NCBI RefSeq assembly: GCF_963583255.1
Contig: NC_084810.1
Span: 11,057,853 to 11,121,852, forward strand
DNA length: 64,000 nt
Direction: 5' to 3'
Source of the DNA: Pyrus communis
Lineage: Eukaryota; Streptophyta; Magnoliopsida; Rosales; Rosaceae
Shown: positions 45,385 to 56,399 of the stretch, piece after piece
Numbering within the stretch: the stretch's first letter is position 1
Layout: the number at the start of each line of letters is the position of its first letter
The notes under the pieces: model-generated
The model's input: the letters and a program-made list of their open reading frames with translations, nothing else
Told to the model about the DNA's origin: nothing
The model's database searches: none
Made by a program: the position numbers and the translations under genes

Positions 45385-47239
45385 TGTTGCACCGAGTCTA
45401 TTCAGGTTCTTCGATCTCTCGGTTAAAGCGTATACATTAGGGCACTGGGTTGCTTGATGTTGAAGAAAATTTGCTACACCATTGATATATCGGTGAAGAG
45501 AAAATTAATAAAAGTTTGAGAAATCAAAAGCCGAGGGCAACATCTGGTTGGAAAACAGACTTGCCACAGTTTAGGCATGTTAATAGTCGTAGGTTTTACT
45601 TTTGCTCTATGCTATGTACAGTGAACACGCACAATTGATAAATCGTTGGGATTCTTTCTCAGGTGTCCACGTTATCTTTGGATTCTTTTACTTGAGCTCG
45701 TTGGGATTTGAATTACGTTCTCCAATTTTGTATTCCCGGCCGTTTGCTCTATCCTTCCCAGTTTACTTCTTTTTATCATTTATGTTTTAGATCTTTACCA
45801 ATATAATTACTTGGATGAATCTGGCTATTTCACTTTTTTCCATCTTTTTATTTTCAGTCGACGTAATTTCATTGGTTTTTTTAGAAAAAGATATTTGCTA
45901 ACCTTAAAAATTACACGGACTAGGTCGAAGTATTCTACAAGCTAACTACGTCTTTGTGTGGATGATTGCCTATACGGGCGTGCCAATTTGTTACCAAGCT
46001 CGGCCAAGCGAATAAAATGGGTGTGGTGGTTTGATGATGAAACGGGCTACTGACTTCTACACCGAGTGACTTTGACCAAGAAAGGAACACTCTCTACCTT
46101 GGATTCTAAAATTTGAAGACAAGGTTATGCATTTTGTTATGAAGTTCAATATTCTTCACCAGGTTCAGTCGCTTCAACTATAAACATAGGTGCACCGAAT
46201 CGTTATCAACCTGTAGGGACGTCTTTATGGTAAAGGAAATGAGCATCTTTATGGTAAAAGTTGATGAAGGAAATGAGCGTCTTTATGGTAAAAGTTGTTC
46301 GGCCGTCTGAATGCCGAACTCTAAATGATACATGGGAATAATTGATCACAGAACACTTCACTTCGCCAAGAAAGCTGATGAAGTGACATCTTTTGGCTAA
46401 AGAATCAAATACTTTTCATCATCTTAGACTTGGAATAGATAACCAGTCAACACAAGAGTAATTGTAGTTTAACCAAACTAAAGAAACTCCTAAGCAAGCT
46501 AATTCTATAGCTCCAATGATATTCAACTGAACTGATTTGTAGCCCGTTTTTCAACCTAGTGATGCTTAACCAAACTGATATGTGCTAATGAAAGTTAGTG
46601 AAGTAGTTAGTATTTTCCTCAAGAGTGTGTGAGAGTTTTGCATATAGCATTTGTTTGTGTGTTGAGTTGAAAGTTCTTTTTTTGTTGCTTGGTCTCTTGT
46701 ATTTAAAGAGACATGGTTGGACACGTGTGTAGAACTAGGATATTATAGGACTGAAAAATATTGTGACAAGTTTACATGGTTGATAAAGGTATCCAATCAA
46801 CATGGGTGAGTCTGTATAGGCTTTTACAATTCAAGTAAAACATTATCTGAACTAGGACACCCTGGCACCAAGTTTCCAGCAGAATGGGAAAAACAAAGTC
46901 GTTAAGATTGTAAAATTTAGAGTTACAATCTTGATCACCTTCGTTGATAAGATTTCAAAATTTTATCCTATTATTATTTGGTGATCACCACGTGCTAACA
47001 TAATAAGGGGCGATAATGACTCTGTGAATTGGATGAGGAAAATATGGAGATAGTATGGACATTATCACATCTTTTATTCCATATTGAAGATATAATTCAC
47101 CTCTACTTGGTTAATCTTTGGCTGAATTGACTCCAACATAATTCTTCAATAATTAAGACTGGTAGTAATATCTAGGAAACAATTGACAGATCTTTAAAAT
47201 CGAACTTGATCTCCAATGATTCAACCATGCATAAAAATG
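45385..47239. other. Intergenic DNA without recognised genes
   Basis: 46213-46295 carries three near copies of gtctttatggtaaa with intervening gaaggaaatgagc. The rest shows no domain or element end. The AACAT duplication of the gypsy element begins at 47240. Confidence 0.45.
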
Positions 47240-47244
47240 AACAT

Positions 47245-47842
47245 TGTGGATGCAAATTTCTTCTTCCTTGATCTTGGATAAAAATGCACCTGCAAAACAA
47301 ATAACATCATAGGTCAAGGCCAAGAGCCTCATGCGCCCACAATAAATTTTTTTTTGGGGGGGGTGGTGGGGGGTTTGGCCGAAGAACCTCCGATGCCAAA
47401 GTTAGAATTTTAAGAGAAAAGTGTTTGAGAATTTTGAAGAATTTTAGCAAGAGTGAAAACCTATGTTTTTAGAGGAAATGAGGTTGAATATATAGTGCAT
47501 GGCCGGTCCCCTTGAGAGAGAAGGTGACCGGCCTTTGTCCATTTTTTTGGGTATAATTGGTGATTTAATTGGCCATTAATAGATTAATTAGGTAATAAAT
47601 CCATTAATTAGCCAATTAACATAATTTAAAAGGAATGTTTTGGGGGTTACCTTGTGGAGAAGATTTGATGAGGATGGACGAAATAGGTTTTGAATTGTTT
47701 ACCTATTTTGGGCATTTTTGACTTGGTTGAGTGATAATTGTCTGCTGCTCGTGCGTAGGAATCCCGGTATGCCTCAAGTGTATTTTTGTCCTCTTTTATC
47801 CAAAAATCCACATGTCGCCTTGTGATTATTTTTGGCTCCACA
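47245..47842 (-). repeat. 3' LTR of the Tat element
   Basis: 598 bp; on the minus strand it begins TGTGGAGCCAAAAATAATCA and ends TTGCATCCACA. A TATA box (CACTATATATTC, about 47490) is present, followed by a leader with a ttgttttgcag acceptor-like site near 47287-47297. The purine tract GGTGTGGGGGCATT precedes it. Confidence 0.85.
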
Positions 47843-47879
47843 AATGCCCCCACACCTATTGGGCTGCTTGTAGGAAAGG

Positions 47880-49845
47880 GCAGCAGGTGTAGAGATCTTC
47901 TTACTTTAGGAAATGTAGAATTGCTTCCTATTTTGATGTAAATTCCCTCTTTAATTGGAAATTAAATCCTTCTAGGAAAGAGAAATAAATTTCTCTCAAA
48001 GCCTATTTAAGTCCACCTTAAGTGGATTATTAAATCAACTTTGGAGAGCGATTTATTTTACCTTATAAGAGAGAGAAAGCTAGAGGATATTTATTCCCCC
48101 TCCCCTAGCAATCTTCTACACTTGCCGGGGCAAATGATCGTCTTTCGTTGCTTTCTTTGTCTTCTCTGCCCGACATTGAGGTAAGAAAAAATTAATTTTC
48201 CTTATCTTCTTATTGGATAGTGCTGCCGCGGGGTAGCTGTCGGGGTGGTGCGGCATGTCGGATGGTAGGGGCCAGGAGTCAGCTCGACATGGGCCGAGGA
48301 GGTGTTGTGGCAGGGACCATTGCTTGGGCTGCTTGGCTTGGCTAGAGCTAAGGGCAGCTTGTGCGGCTGGGGCTGCAGATTGAGGAGCTAAAGCGTAGTG
48401 CTAGGCGAGTTGTATGGCTCATGTCCTTTGGGCTCTTGGACCTGGAGCGGGTTAGGTCGGCGATTGAGAGAAATGAGGAGGTCGTGGGCCTCATGGGTTG
48501 CCAGAATGTGGGTTGAGCTCCCCTGTTGAGTCCCATGAATGTCGTTGGTTGTTTAGTTCTCTTCGTCGGGAGAAATGTGGGCTCCCAAAAGTGGAGGTAA
48601 GGAGGATCAAGGCAGATGCATTGGCTCGTCTGATCGCTGTCATGGAGCTTACTATGATTGAAGGTGAAAAGAAGAGATCTCCCTGCCTGCTCAAGAGATG
48701 TCGGTTGAGAAAAAACTAAAGACTTCCTTGAGGATCCACCTGCTGCCGAGAGGCTTGTGATTGGCATGACTTCTTCCAATGGGAAGAAAAATGAGGCTGC
48801 TAGATCTAAGCCTGTGGCATCTGCCATGTTGAGAATGGCTAGTACGATTGATGATATGATTGCTCAGTATAGAGGTCCTGTTATGCCCCCAATGCCGAAG
48901 TCTGTATCCAGACGTCCGTTGGGAGCTAAGTCCGGTTCACCTTTGGATATGCTTGCTATTATGAAGAGTGATAAGGTGGACTATGCTGCTAAAGTGGGGC
49001 CAATGCCTTCTCCTTTTGCTGCTAAGATTGATTCGCTTGTTGGGAATGAGGAGACTACTCGTGCAGGCAGCTGTGATAAATCCACTAAGCTTGCTTCTGG
49101 GGAGGCTGCTGAGATCTGTGTGCTTTTGAAACCAGATCTGCTTGAAGACATACGTTTGTGCCAAGTTTGTTGATGGCATTAGAAATGTTGTTTGCCTAAG
49201 TTCGATTGCGAAACATACGACCTAATATAGAATGACTGCTCTGCTTGCTATGATACAGATATAGGAAGGCTGCCAAGGAGGTGGCGAAGACTATGGCAGC
49301 TGAAGCTTATTCCTCAGCTGAGGAGATCAAGAGGTTAGATTATGAGCTTGTTGCTTTGAAAGGGTCTAATATTTTTGCCCCCACTTCTTTGCAACTCGAG
49401 ACCGCTCGCCAAGAGATGGTTGACTTGAAAACTACGCTTGACGCGATCCAAGTTAAGTATGAAATTACAAAGAAGGAGATTGGATGTTACATACCTCAGA
49501 TTCAAGATCTTGAGTTTGCAGTTTCTGAGCTTCGTTTTCTTGCTTATGCAAAGGATGAAGAGTTGATTTTTGCTTATAATCAAGTGATCCACTTTAAGAG
49601 AATCGTCGATAGGCTTGAACCCTAAGTGTTGGAACTTCAAGGTGTACTAAAGATCAACGAAAGTCTAAAGAAGGGAGTGGATGAGCTGCAGCGCGTCCGT
49701 GTTGGTTTGCTCAAGGAGAATGAGCAGCTGAAGGGTGAGAAGGATGGGCTCGAGGCGTCGCGGCTGCTGAAGGTATGTCGACTGAGTAGTTGTGGGATGT
49801 CCAAGCTGCTGAAGTGTAGTCTTCTAGGTAGCTTTTAGAATTGTT
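47880..49845 (+). pseudogene. Antisense ORF region of the Tat element (coiled coil), decayed
   Basis: The + strand, opposite to gag-pol, has its own promoter-like TATA (agcctatttaagtcc, about 48000) and an exon-donor-like GAG|GTAAGA at 48176-48184. It then carries frames 48757-49173, 49281-49625 and 49626-49838. The second and third read as one protein with a single TAA between them (49623-49625): a heptad-rich coiled coil with EEIKRLDYELVALKGS, LETARQEMVDLKTTL and LQRVRVGLLKENEQLKGEK. Some Tat elements carry an additional antisense ORF at this place. The function is unknown; frameshifts make this copy a pseudogene. Confidence 0.6.
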
Positions 49846-50979
49846 TTTGTTTTTCCATGTAGCTCTTGTTTTGCTTGAACTCCTTCGGCCTTTGCTAGTT
49901 GTTTATAAACATGCTTCCTTCGCCTTTCTTCATCTTCGCTTCTTTTGTTCATGCCATAACCTTTAGACTTTATAGACTAGTGGCAGGCATACTACTTTTC
50001 TATAAGCAGACAGGCCTGCGTAGCCTATGCAGCCGTAAGTGTTGGTGTAGAACTTTGCAAAGTTGTTAGCCATAGGGTTGGTAGCCGAATGCCTTACTTA
50101 TAGAAGCAAACAAGTTCGCGTAACCACTAGGTTGTTAACCTTGGCTTTCTCCAATTCCGTAGGTTGCGTAACAAGCATCACAACATTTTAGGACTTGGTG
50201 TAGGTTATTCCGCGCTTGGTAGAGGTAAAGCTTATCGACTACGTAGCATGTCGACAGTGGATAAAGCTTCCTATATGCGTACTACCTTGTTTAACCATTC
50301 ATAAGAATGTGTGGTTGTATAAGTCTAGCGCGGCTTTACTGCTCGAAGGGCAAGCCGTGGGCAGTCTTTCAGAAACAGTAGGCTACCTTAGTGCACTCGG
50401 TAGCAGCTTTAGGGTTCCAGGGTAGCCGTCCATTAGATGTATTGGGTAATGTGCCCCTTCCATCCCTAAGGCCTAGTTCCCCACGGATTAGGCCAAGAGA
50501 CCCAAAATCCTTCAGTTAGCTAAGCTTTGAAAAAGACCATTTGGCTACTTCTAGGAATCTCGACGTAAGCCATCATGCATCTAGTTATACTAGGGTAGCT
50601 CGGCTCATCCACGTCTGGATATTCGGAGTGTAGAGTTTATCCTCCCATCTTGGAGAGCTAACCCATATGGGTGTCGGGGAATTGGTTTACTTTCTCGCAC
50701 TGGAGAGCAATTGGTTTACCCTCTTGCACTGGACAGCATGGTTAGTCCCTCGAGGGGCACAATTCTTGTGATGAGTCTCTAAGAAGGGCGTGGTCTTCTT
50801 TTGAAGTGCAAGAGTGATTAGTTGTTGTAAGCATGCAGCCAAGCCAAGTTATGATTACTTCTGAATTCCTCATTGAAAAACGAGCGAAACGAACGAGAAC
50901 TTATCTGTAAGGTAGGAACTGCATAACAACTGGATAATCATCGACTTGTAAGGTGGTGTCCGTCGAGCTGCTTGAGTCT
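49846..50979 (-). other. Noncoding 3' region of the Tat element
   Basis: No coding match. It contains many cgtagcc, gtagcc and gcagcc-like words (for example 50030-50110) and lies between integrase and the antisense ORF. It may be the 3' continuation of the antisense transcript. Confidence 0.4.
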
Positions 50980-51625
50980 TCAGGCTTTGATGTAGTGGGA
51001 GGTCACACATGGTACTTCTTCATATTGTGGGCATTCCACTGCTTTTCGATCTTTTTGTAGTTTCACGATGGCGAGGGTGTAATTACTCTTACCGCCTACC
51101 CTGCTGATCTTGTACGAACCTTCCCAGATGGGATCCATCTTTTTGAAGCATTCTCTATCGGCAGTGATGAAGGCTTTTCTTAGGACTAGATCTTCGGGCT
51201 GGAACTGCCGACTCTTAGCCCTTTTATTGTAGCTGGAAATGAGCTGTTGTTGGTGGGTTGCTATGCGAGTGATGGTCTGCTCGCATTTCTCCTCTCCCAG
51301 ATCTAAGCTTGTGGCCATCTCCTTACTGTTTTGCTCAATACTTGGTAGTAGAGTGGTGATACTTGGCTTGATGACATTGGGATGAATGATTGCTTCTGAG
51401 CAAAATGCCAAAGAGAAAGGAGTTTCACTAGTTGCTCATCTTTTGGTGGTGCGATATGCCCATAGACATTCGGGGCGTTCGTCTGGTCATTTTCCCTTTT
51501 TGCTGGTGATGGATTTCTTGAGGCAGTCAAGGATCATCTTGCTGGATACTTCGGCCCGCCTATTGCCTTGAGGATATCTTAGCGTGGGCATGTACTGCTT
51601 AATGCCATATTTTTGGAAGACCTTT
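50980..51625 (-). pseudogene. Tat integrase C-terminal part
   Basis: On the minus strand from 51625: KYGIKQYMPTLRYPQGNRRAE (around the catalytic glutamate), then a frame 51303-51530, then 51411-50980 with QFQPEDLVLRKAF and MDPIWEGSYKIS, the GPY/F-like tail. It is separated from the integrase front part by the insertion at 51626-52969 and has one frameshift near 51400-51410. Confidence 0.8.
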
Positions 51626-52969
51626 AATGAGCACATATTTAATTACTTATTTTACCTTGAAGGTTACATTTTATGATGACATGTTGGATTTAAACGAGAG
51701 GAATTATATAACTTTGAGTTTTTATAGTCATACTAATGAATAGGATCAAAATCATATTAATTTCTTAGTTTTAATATAATCATGTGGTATGTTAAATGCC
51801 TATGACCATGATTGAAGTGTGGACTATGGATTTACGATTTAGAAAATACATGTGGCTTAAATTTGTTTTACTTCAATCTCTTTGCATGATACTCATTGGA
51901 ATAAAATTGGAGGATGCCCATTTGGAAAATACAATTACCGTTTCGAATCAAGCAAATAATTGAAAAGGGTAATATGAAGGTCATGGTTGTGGTTTTAAAC
52001 CTTCATCAGTTACGGAGAATGAAAGAAGGATGTTAAGGGGAAAGACAAAAGAAACCAAAAGGAACAGCTGGAGTTCAATTGGCATTAATTTGGAGACAAT
52101 TGCGGCTGTTCATTATGGAAGAAATGAATGAAAGAGGGAAGAAGAAAAGGAAAAATACGACAAGCGGAAGAAGGAAGCAAAAGTGGGCAAGACAAAGAAG
52201 GAAAAAAAACGGCTAGTTAATATAGTTAATTGGTTGGTCATTATTCATGAAAAAAAGAGAAAAAGAAGAGGAATTAAAGGGAGGAAACTGATCATCATTC
52301 AAGAAGAAAAAAGAGAAGCATCGGCGGAACAAGAAGAAGAAGGCAGCGGTAGAGCAAGGGCATTTTTTAGGCTTTTCTAAACTTATTTTTCTTTTAATTT
52401 TATGAATTCAATAATATTTCCAATTATTATTCTTTTGATGTAGATGCCATACACTAGGTTTCATGCGGTCTCTTAAGTAGTTCTCAAATTGTTAATGAAC
52501 TTGTGTGTGTTCAGTAATCTAGATGCCATAAATTGTTAGCACATATGATTATACATAGTAATCTAGATGCCATGGATACTATATGAATTAGAGGAGCTAG
52601 ATCGTCAATTTGGATGATTACTCATTAATAATTAATTGTAGGAATTGAGTTGGATTGGTTATGGTGAATCGGATGCTCTAGTGTCTTTCACAACTGATTT
52701 ATAATTTTCTTTGCAAGTTGTTCATCATTTTCCATTACTTGTTAATTTCATTTTACTTTTTACTAATTTAGAATCTCCACTCCTAAATTTTTCTCAATCA
52801 TTAATCGTACAATTTCACTTCAAGTGTAATACAAATTAAGTTAGAAAGAATTATTTCAATCTTAGTTGGAACGATCTGGTGCTTGCCTACTACACTACTT
52901 AACAATTCCTACACTTGCAAGCATTAAAATTTGGACTTAATTGGGTTGATTTCGGTTAATCTAATTTTG
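51626..52969. mobile_element. Insertion within the Tat integrase, probable solo LTR
   Basis: Integrase similarity stops at about 52970 and resumes at 51625. The inserted sequence most plausibly starts TGAGCACATATTT (51628) and ends CACTTGCAAGCA (52923), with TTAA on both sides, leaving 45 bases of unexplained sequence to 52969. Alternatively the right edge is TTTTGGCAACA (about 52972), with ACCTT/ATCTT as an imperfect duplication. No pol genes, AT-rich, with a purine-rich stretch at 52130-52350. Solo LTR is the best guess; exact borders are uncertain. Confidence 0.55.
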
Positions 52970-53391
52970 GCAACAATCTTCGCCAAATTTTTGCTCATGA
53001 ATTGCAGGCTATTGTCGGTGACGATGGATTGAGGGATACCAAATCGGTAGATAATGTTCCTCCATATGAAGTGTTCTATGTCCGTCTGAGTTGTGGTCAT
53101 CATGGGCTCTGCTTCTACCCATTTGGTGAAGTATTCGGCCGCCACGATCATCATGCCTCTGCCCCCATTAGTAGGCGGCATAGGTCCTACTAGGTTGATT
53201 TCCCACTGTATGAACGGCAAAGGACTCGTCTGCGGATGTAGCTCACTGGCAGGTAGTGCTGGTACCAGCTTGTAACATTGGCAGCGGTCACACTTTTGTA
53301 CTAACTCCTTAGTATCTTGGTGCATGGTAGGCCAATAGTAGCTTGTGTTAAGAACCTTCTGTGCTAAGGATCAGCCTCCAAAGTGATTTCC
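52970..53391 (-). pseudogene. Tat integrase N-terminal zinc finger and core
   Basis: The frame 53325-52970 encodes the cysteine half of the HHCC finger (QKCDRCQCYK) and the core: QWEINLVGPMP and IVTDNSLQFMSKNLAKI. The first catalytic aspartate position is asparagine (N44 of this frame), while the second (TDN, about residue 103) is kept. The histidine half of the finger lies upstream in broken sequence. The insertion follows at once. Confidence 0.8.
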
Positions 53392-54327
53392 TCAAACACC
53401 TTCGTGGATTGAACTTAGAACTTTCAAGTCATCAGGAGGCACTATGCAACGAAGATATGGTTCGGTGTAGAATCTTCGGATGAGAATGTCGTTCCATATG
53501 TAGTAGCGTGCTGCCTTTATTTGGAACTTTCTAGACTCCAATCTTTCTATGGGGAGTGTGCCATTGACCAGGTAATCTATAATAGAACTTTGCCAGTTGG
53601 GAGTTATACTAACCTGTGACACCTTAGTAGCCAGCTGTGCCTTTATGCTTGGCTTATTTAGATACTCCATCAGAATAGAGCGTTTGAGTTGGTGGTCAAG
53701 GGTGGAGCCTAAGCTAGCTAGTGCATCTGTGTGGGTGTTGTCTGCCTTCAGAACTTGAGTGAGAATGTAAGTCTGAAATGCCTCAAGCTGCTTCCGTACC
53801 TTTTCTAGGTATAGTGCCATCCTCGGATGTTTTGCCGTGCACTCCCTAATAGTTTGGCTGGTGATTAGTTGGGAATCGGAATGAATTACGAGTTTCTTCA
53901 CCGCCAAGTCTTTTGCCATTCGAAAACCTACTAATAGGGCCTCGCACTCTACTTTGTTGTTGGATGCTTTGAAACCTAGAGTGATCGCCTGCTCAGGCAT
54001 TGAACCATCTAGGGTGACAAGGACCATGTTTGCTCCCGAACCTTTGTAGTTGGATGCGCCGTCGACCTGCAAATGCCAAAAGCCTTCATTGGGTAGAACA
54101 GGCGTTGCTAGAGCATGCTCGGCTACCTCTGGGGCATCATTGGGCCGCTCTGTTACATCGCCTAGGCTCGGCGTGAACTCCACTATAAAGTTTGCTAAGG
54201 CTTGGGCCTTTATCATTATGCAGGGTCGGGAAAATAAATCGTATTGGCCATGTTCCAACACCCATTTCATCACTCGTTGAGAAGCGTCTAGACCATGTAA
54301 GATTGATCGTAGAGGATACTGAGTCAT
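53392..54327 (-). pseudogene. Second (archaeal-type) RNase H domain of the Tat element
   Basis: A 311-residue frame. Residues 1-55 are the end of the ordinary RNase H/connection region (MKWVLEHGQYDLFSRP). Residues about 84-205 form an archaeal-type RNase H: WHLQVDGASNYKGSGA with D89, NKVECEALLVGF with E127, VIHSDSQL with D151 and ADNTHTDALASL near 195-206. The four acidic positions look intact. This tandem RNase H is the strongest marker for the Tat lineage. The longest undamaged frame of the element. Confidence 0.85.
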
Positions 54328-54760
54328 GACGATGACTGTATGAGCTTGAAAGTATGGTCTGAGCTTCTAAGCCGCAACAACTAGTGCCAAAATTAATTTT
54401 TCAATCCTCGAATATCTAGTTTCTGCATTGAGAAGAGCTTTAGAAGTGTAGAATACTCGTAGTTGGGCCCCCAACTATTCCCGTATGAGGGCAAAGTTCA
54501 CAGCTACTTCGGAGACTGCCAAGTAGATGTATAAGTCTTCCGCTGCTTTCGGCTTAGATAGTAAAAGAGGTGATGTGAGATACTTCTTCAGGTATCGGAA
54601 GGCTTTTTCACATTCTTCATCCTATTTATCTCGTTATGCCTTCTTGATGGCATTGTAAAAGGGCTTGCATCGATCGATAGACCGCGAGAGAAAGCGATTG
54701 AGGGCAGCTGCTTATCCGGTCAAGCTTTGGATCTCCTTCAAGATAATTGGAGACTTCATC
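54328..54760 (-). pseudogene. Tat first RNase H region
   Basis: Broken minus-strand frames encode DLYIYLAVSEVAVNFALIRE (first aspartate replaced by L-A-V context), then SKALLNAETRYSRIEKLILAL and KLRPYFQAHTVIVMTQYPLR, the usual Ty3/gypsy RNase H order. Several stops. Confidence 0.7.
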
Positions 54761-55400
54761 CCTAGGATTACTCGGATTTTCTTGGGATGTGCTTCAATTC
54801 CTCATTGGGTTATTAAGTACCCTAAGAATCGGCCTGAAGATACTCCAAATGTGCATTTGGTAGGGTTAAGCTTCATCTTGTACTTTCTAAGGATATTGAA
54901 AGTTTCCGCCAGGTTGCAGATGTGGTCTGACCATTGCTTGCCCTTCACCATGATGTCATTGACATAGACTTCCATGGTTACCTCGATTTGCTTCTTGAAC
55001 ATCATGTTTACTAACCTTTGGTAAGTGGCTCTTGCGTTCTTAAGGCCAAAGGGCATAACCTTATAGCAGTAAATGCCTCACTCGATTACGAACGCGGTTT
55101 TCTCCTTATCAGGCTCATACATGGCTATTTGGTTGTAGCCTGAGTATGCGTCTAAGAAACTGAGCAGTTGGTTCCCAAAAGTTGAATCTACCAATAAATT
55201 GATTCGAGGGATAGGATAAAGATCTTTTGGGCATGCTTTGTTGAGGTTGGTGTAACTTACGCAAACCCTCCATTTTGCCCTTCTATGACTAGTATGACGT
55301 TAGCAAGTCATGCAGAGTGTGCTACCTCTTCTATGAATCCAGCCTCTAATAGCTTGTCAATTTCTGACTCAATGATCGCTACTCGCTCGGGTGTGAAATG
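54761..55400 (-). pseudogene. Tat reverse transcriptase, YVND in place of YVDD
   Basis: The frame 55056-54802 encodes MPFGLKNARATYQRLVNMMF, then EVYVNDIMVKGK at 54943-54972 with the first catalytic aspartate of YVDD changed to asparagine (YVND, 54955-54966), then LNPTKCTFGVSSGRFLGYLI. Upstream parts (55060-55400) are in broken frames. Inactive. Confidence 0.85.
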
Positions 55401-55789
55401 TCTTCTCTTTTGGATCACCGACTTGGGAACGCGATCGACGTGCAGCTTGTGGCAAGCTACCTAAGGGTCGATGCCGGGTATGTCAAACGGTCACTATGCA
55501 AAAACGTACGTGAGCTGATTCTAGCCATTTTTTCCAGCTGCTGGGGATTAAGAATGATGTCTTTAGCGTCCTCTTCGGGTTTCCATCCTATCTTGTCTGC
55601 TTGGGCGCCATCTTCTCGATCCGCTTGCTGTAATAGCTATTTGGTAGTTTCTTTGTCCCTTTGGACTTCGGTAGCTTCCACTAGGGTAAAGGTCTTCTTC
55701 TTTGACTATTTCAATATTTGCACAGTACATCATCGGGATGCGGCCTGGTCGGACTTAATTTCTCCAACTTCTCCTCCCGGGATGCATAA

Positions 55790-56110
55790 TTAATTTTTTT
55801 TATACTTGACAAAAGTGGCGTCCAGCTTGATCAACTAAGAATCCCATTGTAGGGAGATGGGTCGCTTACGATCGTGAACGTCTGCTTTGGAACAACTGGC
55901 TGTGTTTTTACATCAAGTGTGATGTGGCCGATGACAGTTGAAGTGTGCCTGTTGAATCCGGTAAGTACCTCTGCTCGGCGTATGATTGTGCTTTCTAGGC
56001 CCATTTTCTGAATGATTGATAGCTGAAGTAGGTTGACTGCACTTCCATTATCAACCATCATTCTATCAACTATAGCATAGGCCAGTTAGACAAATACTAC
56101 TAGTGCGTCG
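55790..56110 (-). pseudogene. Tat aspartic protease
   Basis: The frame 56061-55831 begins MMVDNGSAVNLLQLSIIQKM; DNGSAVN is the retropepsin active site as seen in Tat elements (asparagine between D and G). It then has GHITLDVKT and FTIVSDPSPYNGIL. It ends at a stop near 55831, where the rest to RT is frame-shifted. Confidence 0.8.
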
Positions 56111-56399
56111 TTGCGTAGGAAATCGACGTCTTCTGCTTGTTGAAGCCAATAATGGGTCCAAGTTAAGTGTCAACTGCTTGGACTTATGAGACTAGTAAAG
56201 CCTGCTGGATCTTCCTTTTTTTAGAGTTGCTGGTGACCCCCAAGTGCTCGGACTTGGCGAAGATACCATTGATTCAAATCATCTTAGTTGAAGGCTTGTC
56301 CAAGTATCTGTTTTCACTAGCTTTTCTAGGTAGTTCTTCCAAGTGTAGCAGCCGTCAATTGTGCGGCTAGGACCTCGGTAGAATGTGCAATACTTGGTG

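Noticed and set aside
48348..48827. 159-residue minus-strand frame
   Set aside because: It is opposite the antisense ORF region, has no recognised domain, and the + strand reading fits better.
52183..52380. Lysine-rich 65-residue frame
   Set aside because: It lies in a purine-rich part of the insertion in the gypsy element and is low complexity only.
53002..54280. Plus-strand frames opposite the Tat pol genes
   Set aside because: Shadow frames of the minus-strand integrase and RNase H.
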